Source: Antrihabitans stalagmiti (GTDB taxonomy: Bacteria; Actinomycetota; Actinomycetes; Mycobacteriales; Mycobacteriaceae). From it: a stretch of 64,000 bases of DNA. Below, in pieces: positions 55,267 to 64,000 of this stretch. Positions within the stretch are counted from its first letter, which is position 1. The number at the start of each line of letters is the position of its first letter. The stretch covers positions 585,655 to 649,654 of the forward strand of contig NZ_JAEMNV010000004.1 in the NCBI RefSeq assembly GCF_016482825.1. Reading direction: 5' to 3'. A program made the position numbers and the translations under genes. The notes under the pieces were generated by a model, which saw nothing but the letters and a program-made list of their open reading frames with translations, was not told the DNA's origin and made no database searches.

Positions 55267-55310
55267 TCGTGAGTCCTTTCGGAGGTCCGGTCCTCCGAAA
55301 GGACTCACGA
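55267..55310. repeat. Palindrome family A, copy 4
   Basis: The most perfect copy: TCGTGAGTCCTTTCGGAGG (55267-55285) is inverted without mismatch at 55292-55310 around TCCGGT. It sits 12 nt after the pepC stop and ahead of the type VII-like cassette, and shares the upstream GGCCTTCGGCC with copy 2. Confidence 0.85.
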
Positions 55311-55391
55311 GCAGCGTGCTGCCTCCTGGAACCGTTTCTCGTTTTCCCGCGTCCAAGTTGAGTAGAGGACAACGGTTTACGAGGGGGAGTG

Positions 55392-56033
55392 ATGACGGAC
55401 CTGCAATTCGGGTATCGGGGGGACGATCTCGACGAGGTTGATTCGGAGGTCGGTAGCGCGCCGATCGGGTCGTCGGCGGTGCGGATCGAACTCGACGGTT
55501 CTTTGCTGCCGACCGCAGTCGAGATCAGCCGCAACTGGCACGAACTCGTGGGAGCGGCGGAGATCGGCCGCGAGATCTTCGCTGCCTACAACCAGGCCGT
55601 TGCCCAGTTTGTTGTCGACTCGCTCAGCGCAGGCAAGCTGGAGCATCGAGGAGCGATACCGCCGCGCCGGACGCAACACATGGTTTTGCTCGAGACCACA
55701 ACCTGGGACGAGTACGCGGCCGCCAGCGCCGCGATGTTCGACCACAGGTTGGTGACCGTACACGGTCACGCCACCGACCGGTGTGAACCTGCCGTAACGG
55801 TCCTCGCAGACAGAACGTCGATACTACGGATCACTGTCTGGTCGGAATGGGCGCAGACGGCAAGAGCAGGTGACATCGAGGGCGAAATCCTCTGGTGTGC
55901 AGACCAATTGCGGCAGCAGCAGCCGGTGTTCGCCGTGCGTGGCGACTACACGCCGTTCTCCGACGAAGAGCTGGCGGCTCAGCATTCCGAGCATCGCTTC
56001 GCGCTGATCCGAAGCAGGTCGACCAATGGCTGA
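55392..56033 (+). CDS. Hypothetical protein of a type VII-linked cassette (YbaB-like segment)
   Basis: A 212-residue protein, not assigned to a family. Residues about 28-75 (SSAVRIELDGSLLPTAVEISRNW, then AAEIGREIFAAYNQAVAQFV) resemble the YbaB/EbfC-like proteins that actinobacteria encode beside WXG100 genes. The rest is an alpha+beta domain with several Trp residues (TTTWDEY, TVWSEW). GAGGGGGAG precedes ATG 55392. It overlaps the next gene by 8 nt, so it belongs to the same operon. Confidence 0.65.
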   Translation: MTDLQFGYRGDDLDEVDSEVGSAPIGSSAVRIELDGSLLPTAVEISRNWHELVGAAEIGREIFAAYNQAVAQFVVDSLSAGKLEHRGAIPPRRTQHMVLLETTTWDEYAAASAAMFDHRLVTVHGHATDRCEPAVTVLADRTSILRITVWSEWAQTARAGDIEGEILWCADQLRQQQPVFAVRGDYTPFSDEELAAQHSEHRFALIRSRSTNG

Positions 56034-56343
56034 GCCACCCAGCGGAGACCAGGTCAGCGCCGCACTCGAACGGATGCGGCATGTCGCGAGTGCGTGGCGA
56101 CAGGTTGCGGGCGCACTTGCCGAGGCTGGCGCAATGACCGACGACACAGAGCTCACTCGACTGGAGGCGGGACTCTTTCAAGTTGCCTTCGACAAATACG
56201 CCGTTGCGCCAGGGTTTTTCCGTGACCGGCTTGCGGAAGGCACCGCCGTCATGGGCCAGATAGCTGCGACGCTCTCCGACAACGCAAACGCGTACGCAAT
56301 CGAAGAGGCGCTGCTGTTGCACGAACTAAACAGGATGTGGTGA
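56026..56343 (+). CDS. EspC-like small helical protein (probable type VII secretion target)
   Basis: A 105-residue all-helical protein. The layout of two long helices with a central turn (ERMRHVASAWRQVAGALAEAG, then FGxxx-type GLFQVAFDKYAVAPGFFRDRL and a third helix ending NAYAIEEALLLHEL) resembles the ESX-associated EspC/WXG100-like group. A YAIEE segment near the end resembles the YxxxD/E secretion signal. Recognition is by pattern only. Coupled to both neighbours. Confidence 0.6.
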   Translation: MAEPPSGDQVSAALERMRHVASAWRQVAGALAEAGAMTDDTELTRLEAGLFQVAFDKYAVAPGFFRDRLAEGTAVMGQIAATLSDNANAYAIEEALLLHELNRMW

Positions 56344-56346
56344 GTC

Positions 56347-57225
56347 ATGGGTACCCGCGAGGAATTGATCGCAGCGATCGAATCCATCAACGCAGATACC
56401 GAGAACATTCGGAAGATGCCCGACGATGTGCAGGACAAGTTCGAAGAGGTGATCTCTGCAATCCGATGGGGCGGAGGTCTCATCGGCCTGCCATTCGGCG
56501 GCATCTTCGGCGCTGCTGCCGGCCTCGCGGCAGCCAACGAGATCGCGGATGCGCTGTGGGAGCGTCGAGACAAGATTCACGAAGTGCTGTCGCAGGTAAC
56601 GGAAAAACTCGGGGAGATTGCCGAAGGCATCCTCGCTCCGGTCACCTTCGTAGACAAGGCTGTAGTTTGGCGTGATATCAGCGCGAAAGCCGCTGAGGCG
56701 TACAACTTTCAGACCCTTACATCTTTGCGCTCCGATTGGTCAGGTATCGCGGCCGATCGATACTTCGACGCGGCGTCGCGGCAAGAGAAGGCACTGAACG
56801 CGGTACCGGCCTTGGCGACGTCTGTTGCGAAATCTCTCGAGAATCTTGCTTCCGGGATACTCGCGTTCTATTCGACTCTGGCAACAGACTTGTCAAAGCT
56901 GATCACGAATGTCTCGACGAGTCTCGCCGCGATCGTCGGGAAGGGTCCCGCTGCGGTGACGGAGGCTGACGAGATTGTGCGTCTGGTCGGGCTCATAAAG
57001 GACGCAGCGGTCGATGCGGCCGCTTCGATCCTGAAATTGGCTCAAGAGGAAATGATTGTTGGCAACGAACTCGGTTCCGCGGTGGGATCGAATATCGGGT
57101 TGGGCTACCAGTGGCCGCCCGCCGTCGCGCCCGGCGCAGCCTACGACGATGCGTCAGTTGCCGATGGCTCCAACGAATGGTCGATCAATACCGATATCCG
57201 GTTGTCCGAAAGGACGCCGCGATGA
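56347..57225 (+). CDS. WXG100-like large protein, probable type VII substrate
   Basis: A 292-residue helical protein. After a helical start with a hydrophobic glycine-rich patch (GGGLIGLPFGGIFGAAAGLAAA, about 40-62), residues about 123-150 contain LRSDWSGIAADRYFDAA: a Trp-x-Gly turn between helices, the hallmark of WXG100 proteins. The tail is Pro/Ala-rich and acidic. It is much longer than a standard WXG100 (100 aa), as in PPE/EspB-like or toxin-carrying substrates, but no toxin domain is recognised. ATG 56347 follows the previous stop by 3 nt; its stop overlaps the next ATG. Confidence 0.65.
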   Translation: MGTREELIAAIESINADTENIRKMPDDVQDKFEEVISAIRWGGGLIGLPFGGIFGAAAGLAAANEIADALWERRDKIHEVLSQVTEKLGEIAEGILAPVTFVDKAVVWRDISAKAAEAYNFQTLTSLRSDWSGIAADRYFDAASRQEKALNAVPALATSVAKSLENLASGILAFYSTLATDLSKLITNVSTSLAAIVGKGPAAVTEADEIVRLVGLIKDAAVDAAASILKLAQEEMIVGNELGSAVGSNIGLGYQWPPAVAPGAAYDDASVADGSNEWSINTDIRLSERTPR

Positions 57226-57752
57226 AGCGAACTTCGCAGCTATTTGTGGGCGTTGCGATTGTCGCGGTGATTTTCTCCGTAATTGTGGCGTGGGCTGTCT
57301 GGGCCGTTCTATCGATCGAGAGGATCGAGTCTCCACCCAAATCGCCGCATGGGGAACGAGAACTGTGCGCCGCAGTTTCCGACTTTTTGGCAGACGGACG
57401 CGGCAGCGGGCCGACGAGAATCTCCACAGTCAGAGATGGCGACGAACCGATCGGAAGGTCGGGATCTTGCTACTTCATAAACGACCGCGAGGCATACGCG
57501 TCTGTGCAACTGCACAGCGTGTTCGATCCCGCGGATCGGGTGTTCCCCCCGCCAGGTGAGGAAACGGTGCTCGGCAGTTCCAAGCCGGTCACCCTCGACC
57601 TTCGCTTCGGTGGGGTCAATCTCGCCACAGTGCTCGGCCCGTGGGAAGCGTCGTTCAAGATCGATGAGGAGGCAGGTATCGACATGACCCGTGAGCGGAT
57701 CGAAGAGGCCGCCGAGCTGCTGATTCAGCTCACAGAAGACCTGCATGAATAG
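57222..57752 (+). CDS. Single-pass membrane protein of the type VII-linked cassette
   Basis: A 176-residue protein. One N-terminal helix (LFVGVAIVAVIFSVIVAWAVWAVL) anchors an extracytoplasmic domain with two cysteines (RELCAAV and SGSCYFI) that could pair, ending in RIEEAAELLIQLTEDLHE. The next reading frame encodes a paralogue. Its position after the WXG100-like gene would suit an immunity or accessory role, but nothing proves that. ATG 57222 overlaps the upstream stop. Confidence 0.65.
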   Translation: MKRTSQLFVGVAIVAVIFSVIVAWAVWAVLSIERIESPPKSPHGERELCAAVSDFLADGRGSGPTRISTVRDGDEPIGRSGSCYFINDREAYASVQLHSVFDPADRVFPPPGEETVLGSSKPVTLDLRFGGVNLATVLGPWEASFKIDEEAGIDMTRERIEEAAELLIQLTEDLHE

Positions 57753-58330
57753 CGCAGGGATGCCTCGAACGCCGACCAAGAGATTTCCTGTGGGACTCGT
57801 TGTGCTCGTTGCGCTCGGCACAGCGATCATGGTCACCTTGGTCGGTTGGTCCGTCTGGGTGGTCACCAGTTTGAAGGACCCATTCGTACCCGCGCCGCGG
57901 TCATCGAAAATCGTTCGCGACCTGTGCAATCCACTGCTCGCGTACTTGGAGGATGTGAGGGCCGACGACCTACCGTTGGTCAGGGTGGAGGTCAGCAAAT
58001 ACGACGACAAAAGGTTTGAACGATCGCGTCGATGCACGCGCTGGCTGTCTGTTCATGGCCGGAAGTGAGCAGATCGGAAGCATGTCTGTATACAGTTCGC
58101 CGCCGGCGTTCGAGGATCGGAGGTGGCCGCCAATCGGGGACGAGGTGTTCGGCAGTTACTCCCCGATGATCACGATCGACCGACATCGGGGCTACTCGCT
58201 CGAGACCGTGCGTGACTCGTGGGACGTCGACATCACGATTTTTCCTGAAGCGGGAATCGACACCACACCGGAACGAATGGACGAAGTAGCCGAACTCCTG
58301 ATTCAGCTGACCGAGGACCTCCGCGAATAG
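57745..58330 (+). pseudogene. Frameshifted paralogue of the preceding membrane protein
   Basis: Two overlapping frames encode the two halves of one protein. 57745-58068 gives the anchor helix (VGLVVLVALGTAIMVTLVGWSVWVV) and RDLCNPLLAYLEDVR. 58016-58330, in the +1 frame, continues with DARAGCLFMAG and ends RMDEVAELLIQLTEDLRE, matching the end of the upstream protein. The switch lies near GACAAAAGG (about 58005-58015), a place where one extra base would explain it. It could be a real mutation, a sequencing error or, less likely, programmed frameshifting. Confidence 0.7.
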
Positions 58331-58474
58331 TGCACTGGTGGCGGGCGTCACGCCTGTGCACTGGCGAAGCATGAGGTGTCGTGGTACCCGTCTAGACTCG
58401 ATGCAGGCTTCTCACCGCGGCGACGCCTTTTCGCCCCGCATCGCCAGCTCAGGTCGAAAGGACACCCCACCTCC

Positions 58475-60769
<2,295 letters not shown>

Positions 60770-60785
60770 GAGCGGGGAGTACGAC

Positions 60786-62492
60786 TTGAGCCGATCGTCG
60801 CTGACGCTCGCAGCGCAGCGGGCTTGGCGAGTGATCGACCTGAACTTCGTCGGTCTCGCGGTGGCTGGGCTGTTCTTCGCGTGGTCGGTCACCCCGTCGT
60901 TGCTACCGCGAGACTGGATGTTCCAAGGTCTGATCAGTGGGATCAACGCCGCGATGGGCTACGGCTTCGGCTGTGTTCTGCAATGGCTCTTCCGCAGCCT
61001 CGTGTTGCCGAAATTACGGATTTCCGATCCGCCGCAATGGGTTTCGAACTCTGTCCGGTTAGCGGTCGTCGTCACAGTTGTGGCCGGTTCTGCTTACATG
61101 CTGATTCAGGCGGCGCATTGGCAGCGTGAACTCACCGCACTTATGGGTATGGAAGGCACAACCACACCGGCCTATCTGCGGACCGGTGCGCTGAGTTTCG
61201 CGGTGGCCGCCGCCGTTGTCGCGGCGTTTCGCACCGTGCGTGAAATGGTCCGCTGGATGGCGAAAGTGCTGAACCGTTGGGTTCGGATCCCGCGGGCGCT
61301 CGCCCCGACGGCCGGGTTTGTCATCATGGTCTTCCTTACGGTCACATTGATCAACGGTGTCCTGTCCACCGCGCTGTTCGCGGTGGCGAACTCGGCCTTC
61401 AGCGTTCGCAACGACCTGACCTCACCTGCCGCGGTGCAGCCGGATCTTCCCGAACGGTCGGGTAGCCCGGCCTCGCTGGCGAAATGGGAGACGCTCGGTT
61501 CGGAGGGACGATGGTTCGTCTCGCAGGGACTCGACGCCGCACAGCTCGGATTGTTGACCGGTCGCGTTGCGCAAGAACCGATTCGGGTTTACGCCGGATT
61601 GGAGTCGGCGCAGAATCCCGAAGCGCAAGCCGAGTTGGCCGTCGCGGAATTGGAACGAACAGGTGCCTTCGATCGGGCTGTGCTCGTAGTCGTGACCACC
61701 ACCGGAACGGGCTGGGTGAACACGAACTCGGCTTCGGCCATCGAGCTGATGTACGGCGGAAATTCGGCGATCGTGGCGACGCAATACTCGTATTTGCCTA
61801 GTGTGCTGTCGTTTCTCGCCGACCGCACCAAGGTCGCCGACGCGGGCAAGCTGTTGTTCGACAAGGTGCACGAGCACTGGGCCGCCCGGCCGGAGGGGCA
61901 ACGACCGAAGCTGTACGTCTACGGCGAGAGCCTCGGGTCGCAGGGTTCGGAAGCGGCATTCGACGGTATCGCCGATTTGCGGACCAAGGTCGACGGTGCG
62001 CTCTGGGTCGGCCCGCCCAACTCGAATCGCATTTGGCGCCAATTTGTTTCGCGACGTGATCCCGGGTCCCCGGAAACCGAGCCCGTGTACGCCGACGGTT
62101 TGGTCGTGCGGTTCGCGGGCGATGCCGGTGACCTCGCGCACCCTGCTGGTCCCTGGCTCACCCCCCGCGTTGCCTATCTGCAGCACGCATCGGACCCGAT
62201 CGTGTGGTGGTCGCCCGACCTGCTCTTCGAACGACCGGACTGGCTCAGCGAGGACCGCGGTTCGGACGTCTCACCCGACATGACGTGGCGTCCGTTCGTC
62301 ACGTTCTGGCAGGTCGCCGCTGACCTCACGAATGCGCAAGGCGTCTCCGACGGGCACGGTCACAACTACGGGACCCTGGTCCTCGATGCGTGGGCGGCTG
62401 TCGCGACGCCGCCGGATTGGTCGGCGCAACGAATGGAGCAGATCCGGGCAATCCTGGTCATGCTCGCCGACCGAGAGCAGGACGTGAAGTGA
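60786..62492 (+). CDS. Membrane alpha/beta-hydrolase (Abhydrolase_9 type)
   Basis: A 568-residue protein. The first 230 residues have several transmembrane helices (VGLAVAGLFFAWSVTPSLLPRDW, LAVVVTVVAGSAYMLI, GFVIMVFLTVTLINGVL). The C-terminal half is an alpha/beta-hydrolase with nucleophile GESLGSQGSEAAF, preceded by VVTTTGTGWVN and YGGNSAIVATQYSYLPS. This two-part architecture is a known actinobacterial family of unknown substrate. TTG 60786 is the start. Coupled to the CPBP gene by a GTGA overlap. Confidence 0.85.
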   Translation: MSRSSLTLAAQRAWRVIDLNFVGLAVAGLFFAWSVTPSLLPRDWMFQGLISGINAAMGYGFGCVLQWLFRSLVLPKLRISDPPQWVSNSVRLAVVVTVVAGSAYMLIQAAHWQRELTALMGMEGTTTPAYLRTGALSFAVAAAVVAAFRTVREMVRWMAKVLNRWVRIPRALAPTAGFVIMVFLTVTLINGVLSTALFAVANSAFSVRNDLTSPAAVQPDLPERSGSPASLAKWETLGSEGRWFVSQGLDAAQLGLLTGRVAQEPIRVYAGLESAQNPEAQAELAVAELERTGAFDRAVLVVVTTTGTGWVNTNSASAIELMYGGNSAIVATQYSYLPSVLSFLADRTKVADAGKLLFDKVHEHWAARPEGQRPKLYVYGESLGSQGSEAAFDGIADLRTKVDGALWVGPPNSNRIWRQFVSRRDPGSPETEPVYADGLVVRFAGDAGDLAHPAGPWLTPRVAYLQHASDPIVWWSPDLLFERPDWLSEDRGSDVSPDMTWRPFVTFWQVAADLTNAQGVSDGHGHNYGTLVLDAWAAVATPPDWSAQRMEQIRAILVMLADREQDVK

Positions 62493-63136
62493 GCCGCGAT
62501 CGCGCGCAGGCGCTTGTCGCAGTGGCAACTGCGTTGACGTGGAGCAACCTGATGCTGCCACGTCTCGGACTAGGAAATCGCGGACGGACGGCAGCGAATG
62601 CGGTGTTTGCCACTGCCTTCGATCGAACGATCCACGCAACCAACCCAGACCTTGCCCCTGTGCCATGGACCTCACGCGAGGGGACCGCACTCGGTGTCGC
62701 GGTCGCCGCCGTTCCCGTCGCCGGGTACGGCGTGATCGCGTCGGTTCCAACGCTGCGGGAGGCGGTCGCCGGGCATGCCGGCGAACATCGGACTCCGCTC
62801 GAATTCGCAGAATGGATCGGGCTGCACATCCCGGTCGGCACCGTGTACGCGGAGGAAGCAATCTTCCGCGGAACGTTGGATCCGTTGTTGGAAAGCGTAT
62901 TCGGAGTAGAAATCGGCAGTACGGTAGCAGCGCTCACCTTCGGGCTGTGGCACATTCATCCAGCACGTGCGGCTGGTGACAACGTCGCGGCGACCGTCGT
63001 AGCCACTGCCGTTGCGGGTTACGGTTTCGGGTTTCTGCGTCGCCGTGGCGGCAGCCTTGCCGCGCCGGCGTTTGTACATCTGGCGATAAACGTCGTCGGT
63101 GCCCTCACGACGCGCCTCGGTTCGGACGCGAGATGA
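62489..63136 (+). CDS. CPBP-family intramembrane metalloprotease
   Basis: A 215-residue CPBP (CAAX protease/bacteriocin-processing) protein. The three motifs are present: EEAIFRG (EExxxR), FGLWHIHP (FxxxH) and HLAINVVGA (HxxxN-like). Helices lie between them. GTG 62489 overlaps the upstream stop, and its own stop overlaps the next ATG. It may process a membrane protein; target unknown. Confidence 0.87.
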   Translation: MSRDRAQALVAVATALTWSNLMLPRLGLGNRGRTAANAVFATAFDRTIHATNPDLAPVPWTSREGTALGVAVAAVPVAGYGVIASVPTLREAVAGHAGEHRTPLEFAEWIGLHIPVGTVYAEEAIFRGTLDPLLESVFGVEIGSTVAALTFGLWHIHPARAAGDNVAATVVATAVAGYGFGFLRRRGGSLAAPAFVHLAINVVGALTTRLGSDAR

Positions 63137-63525
63137 AGCCAGCGATACCCGACCTGCGCACCAGCCTGCTTACCGTCGCCGCCTGGTTGCACGACGAGAC
63201 ACTGCCCAAGCCCCCGCGTGCCGACCTCGCGACGGCGGTTCGAGTGTCGGCACGAGCGCTTGCCAAGGATGCACCTGGGTCGTCGGTCGAGGTGCGGATT
63301 CCGCCTTTTGTTGCGGTGCAATGTATTACCGGTCCCCGGCACACCCGTGGCACCCCACCCAACGTGGTCGAGACGGACCCGCGGACCTGGCTGCTTCTTG
63401 TTGCAGGCCTGCTGGACTTCGGTACCGCGCTCGATTCCGGCGCGCTCACCGCGTCGGGTGGGCGCGCAGCCGAGGTCGGTCAGTGGCTACCGCTTGTGCC
63501 GCTGCCACGACCGGATCAGACCTAG
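63133..63525 (+). CDS. Sterol-carrier-family (SCP2-like) protein
   Basis: A 130-residue protein of the bacterial SCP-orthologue type. It has VRVSARALAKDAPGSSVEVRIPPFVAVQCI and HTRGTPPNVVETDPRTWLLLVAG, the latter diagnostic. The same protein precedes purF in mycobacteria (Rv0807 position), but here the next gene is a permease on the other strand. Stops overlap with that gene. Confidence 0.8.
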   Translation: MKPAIPDLRTSLLTVAAWLHDETLPKPPRADLATAVRVSARALAKDAPGSSVEVRIPPFVAVQCITGPRHTRGTPPNVVETDPRTWLLLVAGLLDFGTALDSGALTASGGRAAEVGQWLPLVPLPRPDQT

Positions 63526-64000
63526 GCCGTAACGTCGGCTGCCTTGCGGTGGAAGCCTTTCCGGTCGTAGACCCGCGTTGCGACGGTACCGACGACAAGG
63601 CCGGTGATGAGGCCGAAGACCGTCATCCAGAACGCGTGCAATAGACCGGAGTCGTATCTGGCGTCGTAGTAGAGGATTGCGCGCACGCCGATGAACACCT
63701 GGTGCAGCGGTTCGAAATTGGCGAGCCAGGCGAAGAACGGCGGCTGACCTTCCAGTGGGACGGTGCCGCCCGACGAAGGCACACCCAGAATGATGAACAG
63801 AATCAAGTTGATGATGAGGCCGGCGGTACCGAACGCAGCCATGATCGAGGTCGCTGTAATGCCAACTGCCGCAATGGCAAAGGCGCCGTAGGCGAACAGC
63901 GTCGCCGGTCTGGTCACAGGCATGTCGAGGAACGTCGAAATGCCCAGATAAAGCCCGGACACAACTATGCCGACGACGATCATGATCGCCCACTTCACGA
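63522..64000 (-). CDS. YhgE/Pip (DUF3533)-type ABC permease, C-terminal part
   Basis: The frame runs off the right edge, leaving about 158 residues of a membrane protein. Several helices are visible (FAIAAVGITATSIMAAFGTAGLIINLILFIILG), with GVPSSGGTVPLEGQPPFFAWLANFEPLHQVFIGVRAILYYDA, the segment typical of YhgE/Pip or DUF3533 permeases. A basic tail ends RKGFHRKAADVTA. The gene is incomplete, so function (export, phage-infection-type protein) stays open. Confidence 0.72.
   Translation of the reverse strand, partial: VKWAIMIVVGIVVSGLYLGISTFLDMPVTRPATLFAYGAFAIAAVGITATSIMAAFGTAGLIINLILFIILGVPSSGGTVPLEGQPPFFAWLANFEPLHQVFIGVRAILYYDARYDSGLLHAFWMTVFGLITGLVVGTVATRVYDRKGFHRKAADVTA

Overview
The window looks like chromosomal DNA from a high-GC actinomycete of the order Mycobacteriales, most likely a Rhodococcus or close relative. 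The reasons are GTG/TTG starts, many ATGA/GTGA stop-start overlaps, leaderless promoters, a complete mce4-type steroid importer and PhoPR. The gene order resembles two M. tuberculosis regions, recalled here as roughly Rv3489-Rv3516 and Rv0757-Rv0808. No search could be run, so species and orthology are inferred from motifs and gene order.

Layout. (1) 1-18.8 kb is a sterol side-chain catabolism and uptake locus. After the tail of an MFS exporter come echA19 and fadD19 (divergent), a nitronate monooxygenase-like flavoprotein, a decayed AbiEi-like gene, the ChsE4/ChsE5 acyl-CoA dehydrogenase pair (fadE26/fadE27), a 3Fe-4S ferredoxin, hsd4A, and then yrbE4A-yrbE4B-mce4ABCDEF-mam4A-mam4B. Four KstR-type operators (TnnAACnnGTTnnA) sit on the promoters, so the locus should be induced when steroid intermediates release KstR. 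The importer brings sterol in; FadD19, FadE26/27, EchA19 and Hsd4A activate and shorten the side chain. (2) 18.8-26.2 kb is a mixed segment: otsA, small conserved genes, three hydrolases, an orphan MbtH-like gene, tRNA-Thr, a LemA protein and a protein built of eleven 10-residue repeats. (3) 26.2-32.1 kb carries phoP-phoR with a PhoP-box-like repeat upstream, a HIT protein, and two coupled membrane glycosyltransferase genes.

(4) 32.1-63.5 kb contains the purine genes purD, purB, purC, purS-purQ and purL in mycobacterial order, separated by other modules: an M23 peptidase, an aminotransferase, a TetR regulator, a DUF2330 protein, an oligopeptidase B-like enzyme, a TetR-controlled three-gene dehydrogenase cassette, a dicarboxylate two-component system with dctA and two CRP/GlxR-like sites, an M18 aminopeptidase, and a small cassette with type VII secretion (WXG100/EspC-like) features just before purL. 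The window ends with an alpha/beta hydrolase, a CPBP protease, an SCP-like protein and part of a YhgE/Pip-type permease.

Beyond the genes, the clearest unexplained structure is a set of dispersed intergenic palindromes in two sequence families (four copies of GTGAGTCCTTTCGG..., two copies of TGCATAGYTGT...). In several cases the arms supply the stop codons of the flanking genes. No CRISPR array, transposase or intact insertion sequence was seen.
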